Shown: positions 25,375 to 34,274, counted from the stretch's first letter. The stretch is DNA of 36,534 nt from an uncultured beta proteobacterium (GCA_902826155.1 CADEDU010000002.1:168766-205299); one strand, 5' to 3'. Translations and numbers: made by a program. Notes: generated from the letters alone by a model not told the origin.

Positions 25375-25681
25375 AGGGAGTCCCCGAAGGACGATTGTCC
25401 GGTTGTCGTCAACCGCTCGGGATTCTAAGTGAGACGCCCCGCTTCACGGTCGCGACAATGCCTGGGGCGGGCACAAATTCCGCCTCTACGGCAAGCACTT
25501 GTGCGCGTTTGCTGATCTGTCTTGGTGACGTGTGTAACGCACCACGGACACCTGCGGGCGTCGGGATCCGCTCGCCGGAAATCGAGCCAAGGTGCCGAAA
25601 AACGTCAGTCGGAGAGGTTTCTGCCGCAGGCGGATCGTAGCGGCAGTCGCGGGCCGTCCAAGACGGCCCGACATCCAGCCA
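25375..25681. other. Intergenic region formyltransferase-Ser/Thr kinase gene
   Basis: This 307-base gap should hold the end of the oxalate transcript and the promoter of the signalling run, both on the minus strand. Two GC hairpins follow the formyltransferase gene: GGGCCGTC/GACGGCCC (25651-25668) and CTGCCGC/GCGGCAG (25621-25646). Neither is followed by a T run on the minus strand. I could not identify a convincing promoter and see no gene. Confidence 0.5.
25621..25668 (-). terminator. Tandem GC hairpins after formyltransferase gene
   Basis: The first hairpin on the minus strand is a perfect 8-bp stem (25651-25658 with 25661-25668 and a tight loop between). The second is a 7-bp stem (25621-25627 with 25640-25646). 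They start 14 bases beyond the formyltransferase stop. Without U tracts they may act as Rho-dependent or stabilising structures. Confidence 0.4.
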
Positions 25682-26614
25682 TCAACTACCCAGAGTCGTG
25701 CCGACAGACAGGCCCAACGCCGCAGCCAGTTCGTTGCCGGAAACCTTTTTGGTCTCCTCACCCTTGGCCTTGATGACTTCGATCTGGCCGCCCTGCGCCG
25801 TTATACGAAAGCTGTCCGGTCCGATCTCGGAGACCTCGCCGATCTTGCCTTTGACCGCGCCGAACGTACGAAAGCTGTGCTTGCGGGCATCGAAAATCTG
25901 GATCTTCTTGCCACCCAGGGTCGTCCAGGCACCCGGGGCGGGGTTGCAGCCGCGAATCACGTTGTAGATGAAATCGACGTGGTTGGCCCAGTTGATCCGT
26001 GCTTCCGCCGCGCGGCACCAACCTTCGTACGAGGCCTGGGATTCATCCTGCACACGTTCTTTGTGCTTGCCCGCGAGCACCAGATCGGCCGCTTCGAGCA
26101 TCGCCTGGACTCCCATCGGGAACAGCCGATCGAAATAGACCGAACCGAGCGTGTCGTCGGGGCTGACAGGCGTTTCCTTCTGCAGCACGACCGGGCCTTC
26201 ATCTAACCCGTCAGTAGGGCGGAAGATGGTGAGGCCCGTCTTGCTGTCGCCGCGGATGATCGGCCAGTTGATCGAACTGGGGCCGCGGTACTTGGGCAAC
26301 AACGACGGGTGGTACTGAATCGTCCCGTGCTTCGGGATGCTCACGAAATCCTGCGGCGCGAACTGCAGCACGAACGCCATGATGCCGATGTCGGCGTTGG
26401 CGGCCTGCATCGCATCGCGCGCTTCGGGACTGCGCAGCGAGGCGAACTGGTAGACCTTGAGCCCCTTTTCCTGCGCCGCGACCTTCAGCGGATCGGCCTT
26501 GGCACCCTCCTTCTCCGGTGCGCAGAACACTGCGGCGACCTCGTCCCCGCGTGCATGAAAAGCATCCAGCACTGCCTTGCCGAAGTCCTGCTGGCCGATG
26601 ATTGCGATTCGCAT
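25682..26614 (-). CDS. Formyltransferase family protein (10-formyl-THF hydrolase-like)
   Basis: 310-residue protein with the two-domain layout of the methionyl-tRNA formyltransferase/10-formyl-THF hydrolase family. The N-terminal formyltransferase domain (about 1-180) holds the catalytic histidine in QYHPSLLPKYRGPSSINW and the catalytic aspartate in GLDEGPVVLQKE. The C-terminal OB-like domain covers about 205-290. The HPSLLP and SSINW wording is closer to the N-terminal hydrolase domain of eukaryotic 10-formyl-THF dehydrogenase than to typical Fmt, so it is probably not the housekeeping fmt. A perfect AGGAGG site precedes the ATG at 26614. It is the last gene of the oxc-frc unit. It may move or release formyl groups between folate and the formyl-CoA/formate pool; that role is inference. 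Confidence 0.82.
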   Translation of the reverse strand: MRIAIIGQQDFGKAVLDAFHARGDEVAAVFCAPEKEGAKADPLKVAAQEKGLKVYQFASLRSPEARDAMQAANADIGIMAFVLQFAPQDFVSIPKHGTIQYHPSLLPKYRGPSSINWPIIRGDSKTGLTIFRPTDGLDEGPVVLQKETPVSPDDTLGSVYFDRLFPMGVQAMLEAADLVLAGKHKERVQDESQASYEGWCRAAEARINWANHVDFIYNVIRGCNPAPGAWTTLGGKKIQIFDARKHSFRTFGAVKGKIGEVSEIGPDSFRITAQGGQIEVIKAKGEETKKVSGNELAAALGLSVGTTLGS

Positions 26615-26645
26615 GGCGAATTCCTCCTTGTGCGTTGCCGTCCGC

Positions 26646-27917
26646 TCACGCGGCCTTCTTGGGCGGCGCGCTGAACGCGCCAGCGGTCTTGAGGGCGCCG
26701 ACCTTCGTCTCGTCGTAGCCGAGCACGTCTTTGAGGATCTCGTCGGTGTGCTCGCCCAGCGTCGGCGAGCGCTTCACCTCGGCCTTCGAATCGGAAAGCT
26801 TGATCGGCATGCCGACGTTGAACCACTTGCCGCGCTGCGGATGGTCGAGTTCGACCCACATCTCGCGCCCGCGCACGTGCTCATCGTTGGCGAGGTCTTC
26901 GGTCGACATGATCGGCCCGCAAGGCACGTCGAGCGGGTTCAGGATCTCCATGAACTCGCGTTTGGTGTGGTTCGACGCGAACTTGGTGATCAGCGCCCAC
27001 ATGTCGTTCTGATTCTTGCGGCGGTCGCCGATCTTGGCGAAGCGCGGATCGGTCGCCAGATCCGGAACACCGACGTCGGCCCCGATGCGTTTGGCAAGCG
27101 CCTCCCAGACCGCCTCCTGGACGACTACGTAGATGTAGTCGTTCGGACCGCCAGGCTTGCACTTGATGGCATTGCCGAGCTGACCGCCGCCGGAGTCGTT
27201 GCCCGCGCGTGGCGTGGCGCCCATGCCTTTCTGCGTGGGCACGGAGTATTCGCTCAGACCGCCATGGTCAAGGCGCTGATGATCACGCCACTTCACGCGG
27301 CAAAGATTCATCACGCCGTCCATCATCGCCACCTCGACGTACTGGCCCTTGCCGGTGCGATCGCGCTGATGCAAGGCGGCAAGCAGACCGATCGCCAGGT
27401 GCAGGCCGGTGCCAGAGTCGCCGATCTGCGCGCCGGTCACGAACGGCGGGCCTTCGGGAACGCCGGTTGTGCTCATCGCCCCGCCCATCGCCTGCGCAAC
27501 GTTCTCGTAGGCCTTGAACTCGGCGTAGGGTCCGCTCGATCCGAAGCCCTTGATCGAGCCCATCACGATGCGTGGATTGATGCTGTGGATCTTCTCCCAG
27601 GTGAACCCGAGCCGGTCGAGCACGCCGGGGCCGAAGTTCTCCATGACGATGTCGCACTTCTTGAGCAGATCGATGAACACCACCTTCCCCTCGGCGGACT
27701 TCATGTTCACGGTGATCGAGCGCTTATTGCAGTTGAGCATCGTGAAGTAGAGGCTGTCGGCGTTGGGCACGTCGCGCAGCTGGCCGCGCGTGGCATCGCC
27801 TTGCGGCGGCTCGAACTTGATGACGTCGGCGCCCATCCAGGCAAGCAGCTGCGAGCACGTCGGGCCCGCCTGCACGTGGGTCATGTCGAGAATGCGAACG
27901 TCTTTGAGTGCTTGCAT
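26646..27917 (-). CDS. frc: Formyl-CoA:oxalate CoA-transferase
   Basis: Class III CoA-transferase of 423 residues that exchanges CoA between formyl-CoA and oxalate, giving oxalyl-CoA and formate. The catalytic aspartate is D167 ([14 protein letters not shown]). The mobile glycine loop typical of Frc is present at 243-246 (SGGGQLGNA), which separates it from the many other family III transferases. N-terminal [20 protein letters not shown] and the C-terminal lid region are normal, and the length equals the family norm. The ATG at 27917 has a GGAGAG site seven bases upstream. The gene lies between oxc and the formyltransferase gene on the same strand, which supports a dedicated oxalate role. Confidence 0.96.
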   Translation of the reverse strand: MQALKDVRILDMTHVQAGPTCSQLLAWMGADVIKFEPPQGDATRGQLRDVPNADSLYFTMLNCNKRSITVNMKSAEGKVVFIDLLKKCDIVMENFGPGVLDRLGFTWEKIHSINPRIVMGSIKGFGSSGPYAEFKAYENVAQAMGGAMSTTGVPEGPPFVTGAQIGDSGTGLHLAIGLLAALHQRDRTGKGQYVEVAMMDGVMNLCRVKWRDHQRLDHGGLSEYSVPTQKGMGATPRAGNDSGGGQLGNAIKCKPGGPNDYIYVVVQEAVWEALAKRIGADVGVPDLATDPRFAKIGDRRKNQNDMWALITKFASNHTKREFMEILNPLDVPCGPIMSTEDLANDEHVRGREMWVELDHPQRGKWFNVGMPIKLSDSKAEVKRSPTLGEHTDEILKDVLGYDETKVGALKTAGAFSAPPKKAA

Positions 27918-27987
27918 GTACTGCTCTCCAGATGAATCGATTCGATCCGCAATCGGTGCTGGTTACTGCATATGCCGTACTTGGCCG

Positions 27988-29745
27988 CTACTTCTTCTTC
28001 GCCGCGGTCGGGTTGAGGCTGGTGATGCGGCCGCTCTCGGTGCCGGCAGTCTCGTCGATGACGGCATTGATCAGCGTGGGCTTGCGCGAACGAATCGCCT
28101 CTTCCATCGCCGAGCGCAACTCGGCCGGGGTGGTGGCATGCACGCCGATACCGCCAAAGGCTTCCATGATCTTGTCGTAGCGCGCGCCCTTCACGAACAC
28201 GGTGGGCGCAGGATCGCGCCCGGTGGGATCCTTGTCGGTCCCTTTGTACACGCCGTTGTTATTCATGATGACGATGCACACCGGCAGGTCGTAGCGGCAG
28301 ATCGTCTCGACCTCCATGCCGGAGAAGCCGAACGCGCTATCGCCTTCGATCGCGATCACCTGCTGCTTGGTGGTCACCGCGGCCGCGACGCAGTAGCCCA
28401 TGCCGATGCCCATGATGCCCCAGGTGCCCACGTCGATCCGCTTGCGCGGTTTGTACATGTCGACGATCGAGCGAGTGAAATCGAGCGCGTTGGCGCCCTC
28501 GTTCACGAACATCGCCTCCGGATTGGCCTTCACGATGTCGCGCACCACATTCAGCGCGCTGTGAAAATTCATCGGCGCGGGATTCTTCGCGAGCGTCTCG
28601 GCCATCTTGGCGACGTTGCCGTTCTTCTTGTCGGCCACGGCCGTGAGCCACTCGGCAGGCGGCTTGGCCCAACTGCTGCCCATGCCGGCCAGCAACGCCG
28701 ACACGCACGATCCGATATCGCCCACCAGCGGCGCATCGATGCGCACGTTGCTGTCGGCCTCCTGCGGCGAGATGTCTATCTGGATGAACTTCTGCCCGCC
28801 CCAGTCTTTCGAGCCCTTGCCGCCCCAGGTCTTGCCTTTGCCGTGCGACAAGAGCCAGTTCAGGCGCGCGCCGATGAGCATGACCACGTCGGCGCCGGGC
28901 AGCACGAACGAGCGCGCCGCCGAGGCGCACAGCTCATGCGTGTCGGGCAACAGGCCCTTGGCCATCGACATCGGCAGATAGGGAATGCCGGTCTGCTCGA
29001 CCAGGCGTTTGACTTCGGCATCGGCCTGCGCGTAGGCCGCGCCTTTACCGAGAATGATCAGCGGCTTCTTGGCACCCTTGAGCAGATCGAGCGCGCGCTT
29101 GACCGCTTCGGGCGCCGGCAGTTGTTTGGGCGCCGGGTCGACCACCTTGATCAGCGTTTTCTGCCCGACCGCCGCATCGATGGCTTGCGCGAATAGTTTG
29201 GCCGGCAGGTCGAGATACACACCGCCCGGACGCCCCGACACCGCGGCGCGAATCGCGCGTGCGATGCCTACGCCGATGTCGTCGGCGTGCAACACGCGGA
29301 AGGCGGCCTTGGCCACCGGCTTGGCGATGGCAAGCTGATCCATCTCTTCGTAGTCGCCCTGCTGCAGATCGACGATCTCGCGCTCCGAGGAGCCGCTGAT
29401 CAGGATCATCGGAAAGCAGTTGACGGTGGCGTGGGCGAGCGCATTGAGCCCGTTCAGAAAACCCGGCGCGGAGACGGTCAGGCAGATTCCGGGCTTGCCG
29501 GTGAGGAAGCCCGCGATCGAGGCGGCGTAGCCGGCGTTCTGCTCGTGCCGAAACGCGATCATGCGCATGCCATTGGCTTGAGCGCGGCGCGTCAGATCGG
29601 TGATCGGAATGCCGGGCAGGCCGTAGATCGTGTCGAGGCCGTTGAGCTTCAACGCATCGATGACCAGTTGAAAGCCGTCGATGGTTTCCTGCGGGGTCGC
29701 AGCAGCTTGCGCGCCGCCGGCCAGTTGCGTTTCGACGCTACCCAT
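27988..29745 (-). CDS. oxc: Oxalyl-CoA decarboxylase
   Basis: Thiamine diphosphate-dependent enzyme of 585 residues converting oxalyl-CoA to formyl-CoA and CO2. The ATG at 29745 is chosen because AGGAG lies ten bases upstream and the family homology begins shortly after; the open frame reaches 29910 but that part crosses the regulatory region. The catalytic glutamate of ThDP enzymes is E68 ([12 protein letters not shown]). The ThDP/Mg motif begins at G468-D469 ([14 protein letters not shown]) and ends in [10 protein letters not shown]. The central domain (about 200-340) shows [12 protein letters not shown], typical of Oxc. It is the first gene of a minus-strand unit with frc (70-base gap) and the formyltransferase gene. 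Its promoter carries a Crp/Fnr-type box. Confidence 0.96.
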   Translation of the reverse strand: MGSVETQLAGGAQAAATPQETIDGFQLVIDALKLNGLDTIYGLPGIPITDLTRRAQANGMRMIAFRHEQNAGYAASIAGFLTGKPGICLTVSAPGFLNGLNALAHATVNCFPMILISGSSEREIVDLQQGDYEEMDQLAIAKPVAKAAFRVLHADDIGVGIARAIRAAVSGRPGGVYLDLPAKLFAQAIDAAVGQKTLIKVVDPAPKQLPAPEAVKRALDLLKGAKKPLIILGKGAAYAQADAEVKRLVEQTGIPYLPMSMAKGLLPDTHELCASAARSFVLPGADVVMLIGARLNWLLSHGKGKTWGGKGSKDWGGQKFIQIDISPQEADSNVRIDAPLVGDIGSCVSALLAGMGSSWAKPPAEWLTAVADKKNGNVAKMAETLAKNPAPMNFHSALNVVRDIVKANPEAMFVNEGANALDFTRSIVDMYKPRKRIDVGTWGIMGIGMGYCVAAAVTTKQQVIAIEGDSAFGFSGMEVETICRYDLPVCIVIMNNNGVYKGTDKDPTGRDPAPTVFVKGARYDKIMEAFGGIGVHATTPAELRSAMEEAIRSRKPTLINAVIDETAGTESGRITSLNPTAAKKK

Positions 29746-29868
29746 GGTGGTTACGCTCCTGATTGGTGGAGTCTGAAGGCTGGAATCTGGGGCGGCGCGC
29801 CGATCGCGCGCACCGAGTGCCGACACGGCTTCGCCGCTGCGAAACCAGTCGCCGGACAAGGGGCTAGA

Positions 29869-29910
29869 GTCTAGAAATTCCAGCCCCTCGCTCACCTTGA
29901 CTGAGGTCAA
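29869..29910 (-). promoter_or_regulatory. Candidate class II Crp/Fnr-activated promoter of oxc
   Basis: The palindrome TTGAC-TGAG-GTCAA occupies 29897-29910. On the minus strand the hexamer TAGACT (29874-29869, four of six matches to TATAAT) lies with its centre exactly 32 bp from the box centre, as in promoters with an activator centred at -41.5. Transcription would start near 29862, about 117 bases before the oxc ATG. Confidence 0.6.
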
Positions 29911-29954
29911 TCATTACTTCCTAATTCGGCCGGCCGAGTCGCAGCGAGGGGCTG
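29881..29954. repeat. 10-bp inverted repeat flanking the operator
   Basis: CAGCCCCTCG at 29881-29890 and CGAGGGGCTG at 29945-29954 are perfect inverted copies with 54 bases between them. The Crp/Fnr box lies inside. The palindrome CTAGAGTCTAG is just outside, at 29864-29874. Confidence 0.7.
29897..29910. promoter_or_regulatory. Crp/Fnr-family operator TTGAC-N4-GTCAA
   Basis: A perfect 5-4-5 palindrome of the FNR/FixK/DNR type lies in the gap between oxc and the divergent Crp/Fnr regulator gene. Read on the plus strand, TTGACT at 29897-29902 can also serve as -35 element with CCTAAT (29920-29925) as -10 at 17-bp spacing for the regulator gene. Binding would then block that promoter and give negative autoregulation. 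Confidence 0.75.
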
Positions 29955-29978
29955 CTCCACCCGGGAGTCGGCGCTACC

Positions 29979-30593
29979 GTGACCAACATCGTCAGCCACC
30001 CGCAACGCAATACGATCCGCCTGCAACTGCGCCAGAACCTCATTCTGCGAGAGATCAGCGCGGCGGCCCGCACTGATCTGGAGCCGATGCTCGACGTCGC
30101 CGATTTCAAGAAAGGCGAACCGCTCGTGCATCAGGGCACCAACGCGATGGAGCAGTTCTTCATCCTCGACGGGATCCTCAAGCGGGTGGTGGCCAATCGC
30201 GAAGGCAAGGAAATGATCCTGCGCTTTGCCGCCGAGACCAGCATGGACACCTCGTATGCGGCCTGGCGCCTGGGCACGCCGATTCCCTACAGCATCGTCG
30301 CCGTCACCAAGGTGCGCGCCGCACGCTTGTCGATGCCGCACTGGGTGGAGTTCCTCGAAAAACATCCGGACGTGAAGACGCGCTTCGAGTACGAAGTGAT
30401 GCGTCTGATGTCGGAGGTGATGGCCCACACGATCACGCTGCACCTGCTCGATGCGCCCGGTCGTCTGGCACGCTTCGAACGCAAGCATCCCGATCTGACC
30501 GGCCGCATTCCGAACAAGGAACTCGCGTCGTATCTGAATCTCACGCCGGAGACGCTGTCGCGGCTGAAGCAAAAGCGCGCGGCGGCGGGGTGA
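29979..30593 (+). CDS. Crp/Fnr-family transcriptional regulator of the oxalate genes
   Basis: DNA-binding regulator of 204 residues, divergent from oxc. Residues about 20-130 form the cNMP-binding-like sensor roll, and about 135-204 the dimerisation helix and helix-turn-helix. The recognition helix reads TPETLSRLKQ; its E-x-x-S-R order is that of FNR-type proteins, which read TTGA half-sites, and fits the TTGAC-N4-GTCAA box at 29897-29910. There is no N-terminal cysteine cluster, so it is not an oxygen-sensing FNR, and the cAMP-binding cassette of Crp is not recognisable. The effector is unknown; a compound of oxalate metabolism is a guess. The start is GTG at 29979, with GGGAG ten bases upstream. 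Confidence 0.9.
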   Translation: MTNIVSHPQRNTIRLQLRQNLILREISAAARTDLEPMLDVADFKKGEPLVHQGTNAMEQFFILDGILKRVVANREGKEMILRFAAETSMDTSYAAWRLGTPIPYSIVAVTKVRAARLSMPHWVEFLEKHPDVKTRFEYEVMRLMSEVMAHTITLHLLDAPGRLARFERKHPDLTGRIPNKELASYLNLTPETLSRLKQKRAAAG

Positions 30594-30627
30594 TATCCGC
30601 GGTCATCCGCGCGATGTGCGCCTCGGT

Positions 30628-32139
30628 TTATGAACTGGCCTTCGAGCGAGCGAGCGCACCGCCGAGCAACGGCCAGACCAGCAGCAGCAGTGCGAGTGCG
30701 GTGATGGTGCCAACCAGCCAGTTCGAGAAGAACACCGACAGATCACCCTGCGAGCCGAGTATCGCCTGACGGAATGCGGCTTCGGCGCGATCGCCAAGCA
30801 CCAGCGCCAGCACCAGCGGCGCCAACGGATAGTCGAGTTTCTTGAACACGTAGCCGATCACGCCGAAGAACAGCATCAGCCACACGTCGAACATCGAGTT
30901 GTGCACGGTGTAGGCACCGATCGCGCAGACCACCAGAATCACCGGCGCGATGATCGCGAACGGAATGCGCAGGATCGCCGCGAACAGCGGCACGCAGGTG
31001 AGCACGACGATGAGGCCGGCGATGTTGCCCAGATACATGCTCGCGATCAGGCCCCAGACGAAATCCTTCTGCTCGATGAACAGCATCGGGCCGGGCTGCA
31101 ACCCCCAGATCAGCAGACCGCCGAGCAGCACGGCCGCGGTCGGCGAACCTGGTACGCCCAGCGTGATCATCGGCAGGAGTGCGCTGGTGCCCGCGGCATG
31201 CGCGGCCGTCTCGGGCGCCACCACGCCCTCCACCTTGCCGGTGCCGAGTTGATCACCCTCGCGTGACATGCGCTTGGCCAGCCCGTAGCTCATGAACGAA
31301 GCGGGCGTTGCGCCGCCCGGCACGATGCCCATGAAGCAGCCCACCGCCGCGCTGCGGATGGAAGTGACCCAGTAGCGCGGCAGCTCGCGCCAGGTTTCCT
31401 TCACCACTGCCATGTCGATCTTGGCGTTGGCACCCTTGAATGCAAGCCCTTCCTCGAGGGTGAGCAGGATCTCGCCGATGCCGAACAGGCCGATCACCGC
31501 AATCAGGAAGTCGAAGCCCTGCAGCAACTCGGTGAAGCCATAGGTGAGCCGCAGCTGACCGGTGACGGTATCCATGCCGACTGCAGCGAGCGCGAAGCCG
31601 ATCATCATCGCGGCAATGGTCTTCATCGCCTGGCCCTTGGCCATGCCGATGAACGCGCAGAAGGTGAGCAGATAGACCGAGAAATACTCCGGTGGCCCGA
31701 ATTTGAGCGCGAACTTCGCGATGATCGGCGAGAGGAACGTGATCACCACCACCGCGATGAAGGCACCGATGAATGAAGAGGTGAACGCCGCGGTGAGCGC
31801 CTTGCCGGCCTCGCCCTTCTGTGCCATCGGGTAGCCATCGAAGGTCGTCGCGACCGACCATGGCTCGCCTGGAATATTGAACAGGATCGAGGTGATCGCC
31901 CCGCCGAACAATGCCCCCCAGTAGATGCACGAGAGCAGGATGATCGCGGTCGTGGTACCGCCCGGCTGCTGTGCGAGCGTGAAGGTGAGCGGCAGCAGGA
32001 TCGCCACGCCGTTGGCTCCGCCCAAGCCCGGCAGCACGCCGATGATCACTCCCAGCGTGACGCCCACGAACATGAAGCCGAGGTTCTTCAGCGTGAGGGC
32101 GACGCCGAAGCCCTGCATCAATGCACTGATCTCTTCCAT
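30628..32139 (-). CDS. tctA: Tripartite tricarboxylate transporter, large membrane subunit TctA
   Basis: Polytopic inner-membrane protein of 503 residues with about twelve hydrophobic segments. It is the large permease subunit of TTT-family secondary transporters. The family segment GVLPGLGGANGVAILLPLTF lies near the N-terminus. Its duplicated counterpart GIVPGGATPASFMSYGLAKR is in the second half. The gene is seven bases behind tctB and forms a tctC-tctB-tctA unit in the usual transcription order. It is convergent with the Crp/Fnr regulator gene, 34 bases apart. Closeness to frc/oxc suggests oxalate or a related dicarboxylate as substrate, but TTT substrates cannot be read from sequence. Confidence 0.95.
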   Translation of the reverse strand: MEEISALMQGFGVALTLKNLGFMFVGVTLGVIIGVLPGLGGANGVAILLPLTFTLAQQPGGTTTAIILLSCIYWGALFGGAITSILFNIPGEPWSVATTFDGYPMAQKGEAGKALTAAFTSSFIGAFIAVVVITFLSPIIAKFALKFGPPEYFSVYLLTFCAFIGMAKGQAMKTIAAMMIGFALAAVGMDTVTGQLRLTYGFTELLQGFDFLIAVIGLFGIGEILLTLEEGLAFKGANAKIDMAVVKETWRELPRYWVTSIRSAAVGCFMGIVPGGATPASFMSYGLAKRMSREGDQLGTGKVEGVVAPETAAHAAGTSALLPMITLGVPGSPTAAVLLGGLLIWGLQPGPMLFIEQKDFVWGLIASMYLGNIAGLIVVLTCVPLFAAILRIPFAIIAPVILVVCAIGAYTVHNSMFDVWLMLFFGVIGYVFKKLDYPLAPLVLALVLGDRAEAAFRQAILGSQGDLSVFFSNWLVGTITALALLLLVWPLLGGALARSKASS

Positions 32140-32146
32140 GTCCGCC

Positions 32147-32656
32147 TCAGTTCAGCCCCAGCGCGGCTTCGATCGGCCCCTTGGGCAGCGGCACCTTGAA
32201 CCAGATCTCGAACACCAGGAAGAACGCGACCATGACGCCGACCGAAACCGCCGCGGCACGCACGATCGAGTACTTGCCCAGCCACAGCATGAAGAACGCG
32301 ATGAACAGGATTGATGCCACATAGATCCCGATCATCTGGATCAGCGCGACGTAGACGATCGAGGGCACCAGCAGCATCAGGATCATGCGCAGCTGATCGC
32401 GTCCGACGAAGCTGCGCGCGGCAAGTTGCGAGTTGCGCAGCGCCCGGACGAAGACCGTCACGCTGGCGATGACGACGAGCAGACCGATATAGAAGGGGAA
32501 ATACCCGGCCTGCGGACCATCCTCAGCCCAACTCGCACCGAGGCGCCAGCTGTCGAACATCACCGCCGCGCCGAACACGAGAATCAGTGCGGCGACGACC
32601 AACTCCAGCGTACGCACCGAAGCCGCCGAGACTTCGCGCTTGGTCGAATCGGTCAA
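32147..32656 (-). CDS. tctB: Tripartite tricarboxylate transporter, small membrane subunit TctB
   Basis: Inner-membrane protein of 169 residues with four predicted helices, beginning at LELVVAALILVFGAAVMF; this is the normal size and shape of TctB. The start is the TTG at 32656, next to a very strong GGGGGAG site. No ATG occurs before the first membrane helix, so the TTG is supported. It lies between tctC (122-base gap) and tctA (7-base gap). Confidence 0.9.
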   Translation of the reverse strand: MTDSTKREVSAASVRTLELVVAALILVFGAAVMFDSWRLGASWAEDGPQAGYFPFYIGLLVVIASVTVFVRALRNSQLAARSFVGRDQLRMILMLLVPSIVYVALIQMIGIYVASILFIAFFMLWLGKYSIVRAAAVSVGVMVAFFLVFEIWFKVPLPKGPIEAALGLN

Positions 32657-32778
32657 GATCTCCCCCTTGTCTTGCGATGAGCGGCAGGCGCATCGAGCCT
32701 GACTCGCCCTGCCCGCCGCGACCGGATTGCCGCAGGGCCAACCTCGCAGTCGGGCCGGTTCCGGCGGCTACGCCACCA

Positions 32779-33777
32779 CTACTTGACCCAGCCGGCTTCC
32801 TTCATCAATACGCGGTGGCGCTGTTCTTCCTTGGCCACCCAATCGGCGAATTCCTTGCCGGTCAGCGCGGTCTGGTTGAAGGCGCCGCGCTCCATGAACT
32901 CTTTCCATTCCGGCGTACCGCGCACCTTGCCGAGCAGGGAAACGTAGAAGCCGCGCTGCGCATCGGTGACGCCACCAGCCATGAAAATGCCCCGCAGCAT
33001 GACGTAGTCGATGTCGACACCGGACTCCTTGCATGTCGGAATATCCTTCCAGCTCATGGTGCCGGCGATCTTGCCCTCGTAGGGCATGCGCGTGTCGTCG
33101 AATACGCACAGCGGACGCAGCTGCCCCGCGCGCCACTGTGACACCGCTTCGATCGGGTTGTTCACGGTGGAATCGACGTGCTTGCCCACCAGCTGCGTCG
33201 CGACTTCACCCCCACCCTTGTACGGGATGTAGGTGAACTTGGTGCCGGTCTGCTTCTCGAGCGCAACCGTGATGATCTGATCTTCCTGGCGCGAACCGGT
33301 GCCACCCATCTTGAACTTGCTGGTCTTGGCCGCGGCGATGTAGTCCTTCGCGGTCTTGTGCGGCGTCTCGGCGTTCACCCACAGAACGAACTGGTCGAGC
33401 GCCATCATGCTCACCGGCGTGAGGTCGCGCCAATTGAACGGAATACCGGTGGCGAGCGGCGTAGTGAACAGATTGGAAAGGGTGATGATGATCTTGTGCG
33501 GATCGGCCTTGGCGTTCTTGACCTCGAGGAACCCTTCTGCGCCGGCGCCGCCGCCCTTGTTGACCACCACCATCGACTGCTTCATCAACTGATGCTTCTT
33601 GATGATCGCGTCGATCAGCCGTGCCATCTGGTCGGCGCCGCCGCCGGTGCCGGCGGGGACGATGAATTCCACCGTTTTAGTGGGCTCCCAGGTCTGCGCG
33701 AATACCAGTGGCGCAACGGACGCACTGAGCGTACCCAGTGCAACCACCGTCATGAACTTGCTTGGACCCATCCTCAT
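32779..33777 (-). CDS. tctC: TctC/Bug-family periplasmic solute-binding protein
   Basis: Periplasmic receptor of the tripartite tricarboxylate transporter, 332 residues. A signal peptide (about 1-27) has its likely cleavage around LVFAQ. The mature protein opens WEPTKTVEFIVPAGTGGGAD, where the glycine-rich loop is the carboxylate-binding element of Bug proteins. The second motif, KMGGTGSRQEDQI, lies in the middle of the protein. Two ATGs two codons apart are possible starts. The receptor gene leads the tctC-tctB-tctA unit. The fold binds carboxylates; specificity for oxalate is only suggested by the neighbouring genes. Confidence 0.95.
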   Translation of the reverse strand: MRMGPSKFMTVVALGTLSASVAPLVFAQTWEPTKTVEFIVPAGTGGGADQMARLIDAIIKKHQLMKQSMVVVNKGGGAGAEGFLEVKNAKADPHKIIITLSNLFTTPLATGIPFNWRDLTPVSMMALDQFVLWVNAETPHKTAKDYIAAAKTSKFKMGGTGSRQEDQIITVALEKQTGTKFTYIPYKGGGEVATQLVGKHVDSTVNNPIEAVSQWRAGQLRPLCVFDDTRMPYEGKIAGTMSWKDIPTCKESGVDIDYVMLRGIFMAGGVTDAQRGFYVSLLGKVRGTPEWKEFMERGAFNQTALTGKEFADWVAKEEQRHRVLMKEAGWVK

Positions 33778-33816
33778 GCGCCGCCCCTTTTCTAATCTCG
33801 AAGGATTCTCTGAAAG

Positions 33817-34245
33817 TCACTTTACGACCAGCACCGGCACTTCGGCCAGGTGCAGGACTTTCTGCGTGACCGAGCCGATCACCAGCGACGCCACCGCCCC
33901 TCTGCCGTGCGCCCCCATAATGATCTGATCAACCCCTTGGTCCTTTGCGTACTGCGCAATCACCTGCGCGGGTTCGCCGACGATGATGTGCACCGCATGG
34001 CGCACCCCCGCACGATCGAGCAGTTCGCGCGCAGAGGCCAGCTCCTTGTTGCCCTCATCCTGGTGATACTTCTTCACCTCGTCGCCGCTGATGAACATGG
34101 TGACGCCGCCGGAGAGCGGAGGTTGCACGGTGAGAAGGTGCAGATCGATCGCATTCGCATCGCGATACTGCGCGCGTGACTGGAGGTGGTAACGGACCGC
34201 GTTGAGCGCGCTGTCCGAACCATCTACCGGGATGAGGATCTTCAT
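33817..34245 (-). CDS. Universal stress protein, UspA family
   Basis: Cytoplasmic 142-residue single-domain UspA-type protein. It starts MKILIPVDGSDSALNAV, with the acidic residue that contacts nucleotide. It ends with the ATP-binding glycine motif IIMGAHGRGAVASLVIGSVT, matching the G-2x-G-9x-G-(S/T) pattern of ATP-binding members. An AGGAG site lies eight bases before the ATG. It is 39 bases ahead of tctC and may be co-transcribed with the transporter. Confidence 0.95.
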   Translation of the reverse strand: MKILIPVDGSDSALNAVRYHLQSRAQYRDANAIDLHLLTVQPPLSGGVTMFISGDEVKKYHQDEGNKELASARELLDRAGVRHAVHIIVGEPAQVIAQYAKDQGVDQIIMGAHGRGAVASLVIGSVTQKVLHLAEVPVLVVK

Positions 34246-34274
34246 GGCAAGAACTCCTGCAGGCTCACGAATCG

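Noticed and set aside
26577..27935. 452-residue plus-strand frame opposite frc
   Set aside because: Shadow of frc; low-complexity composition, no motif, and the minus strand carries the catalytic Asp and glycine loop of Frc.
27763..29196. 477-residue plus-strand frame opposite oxc
   Set aside because: Shadow of oxc; Arg/His/Ala-rich with no recognisable domain.
29746..29910. 55-residue N-terminal extension of oxalyl-CoA decarboxylase
   Set aside because: The extension runs through the Crp/Fnr box and predicted promoter and has no family similarity. The ATG at 29745 has a good ribosome binding site.
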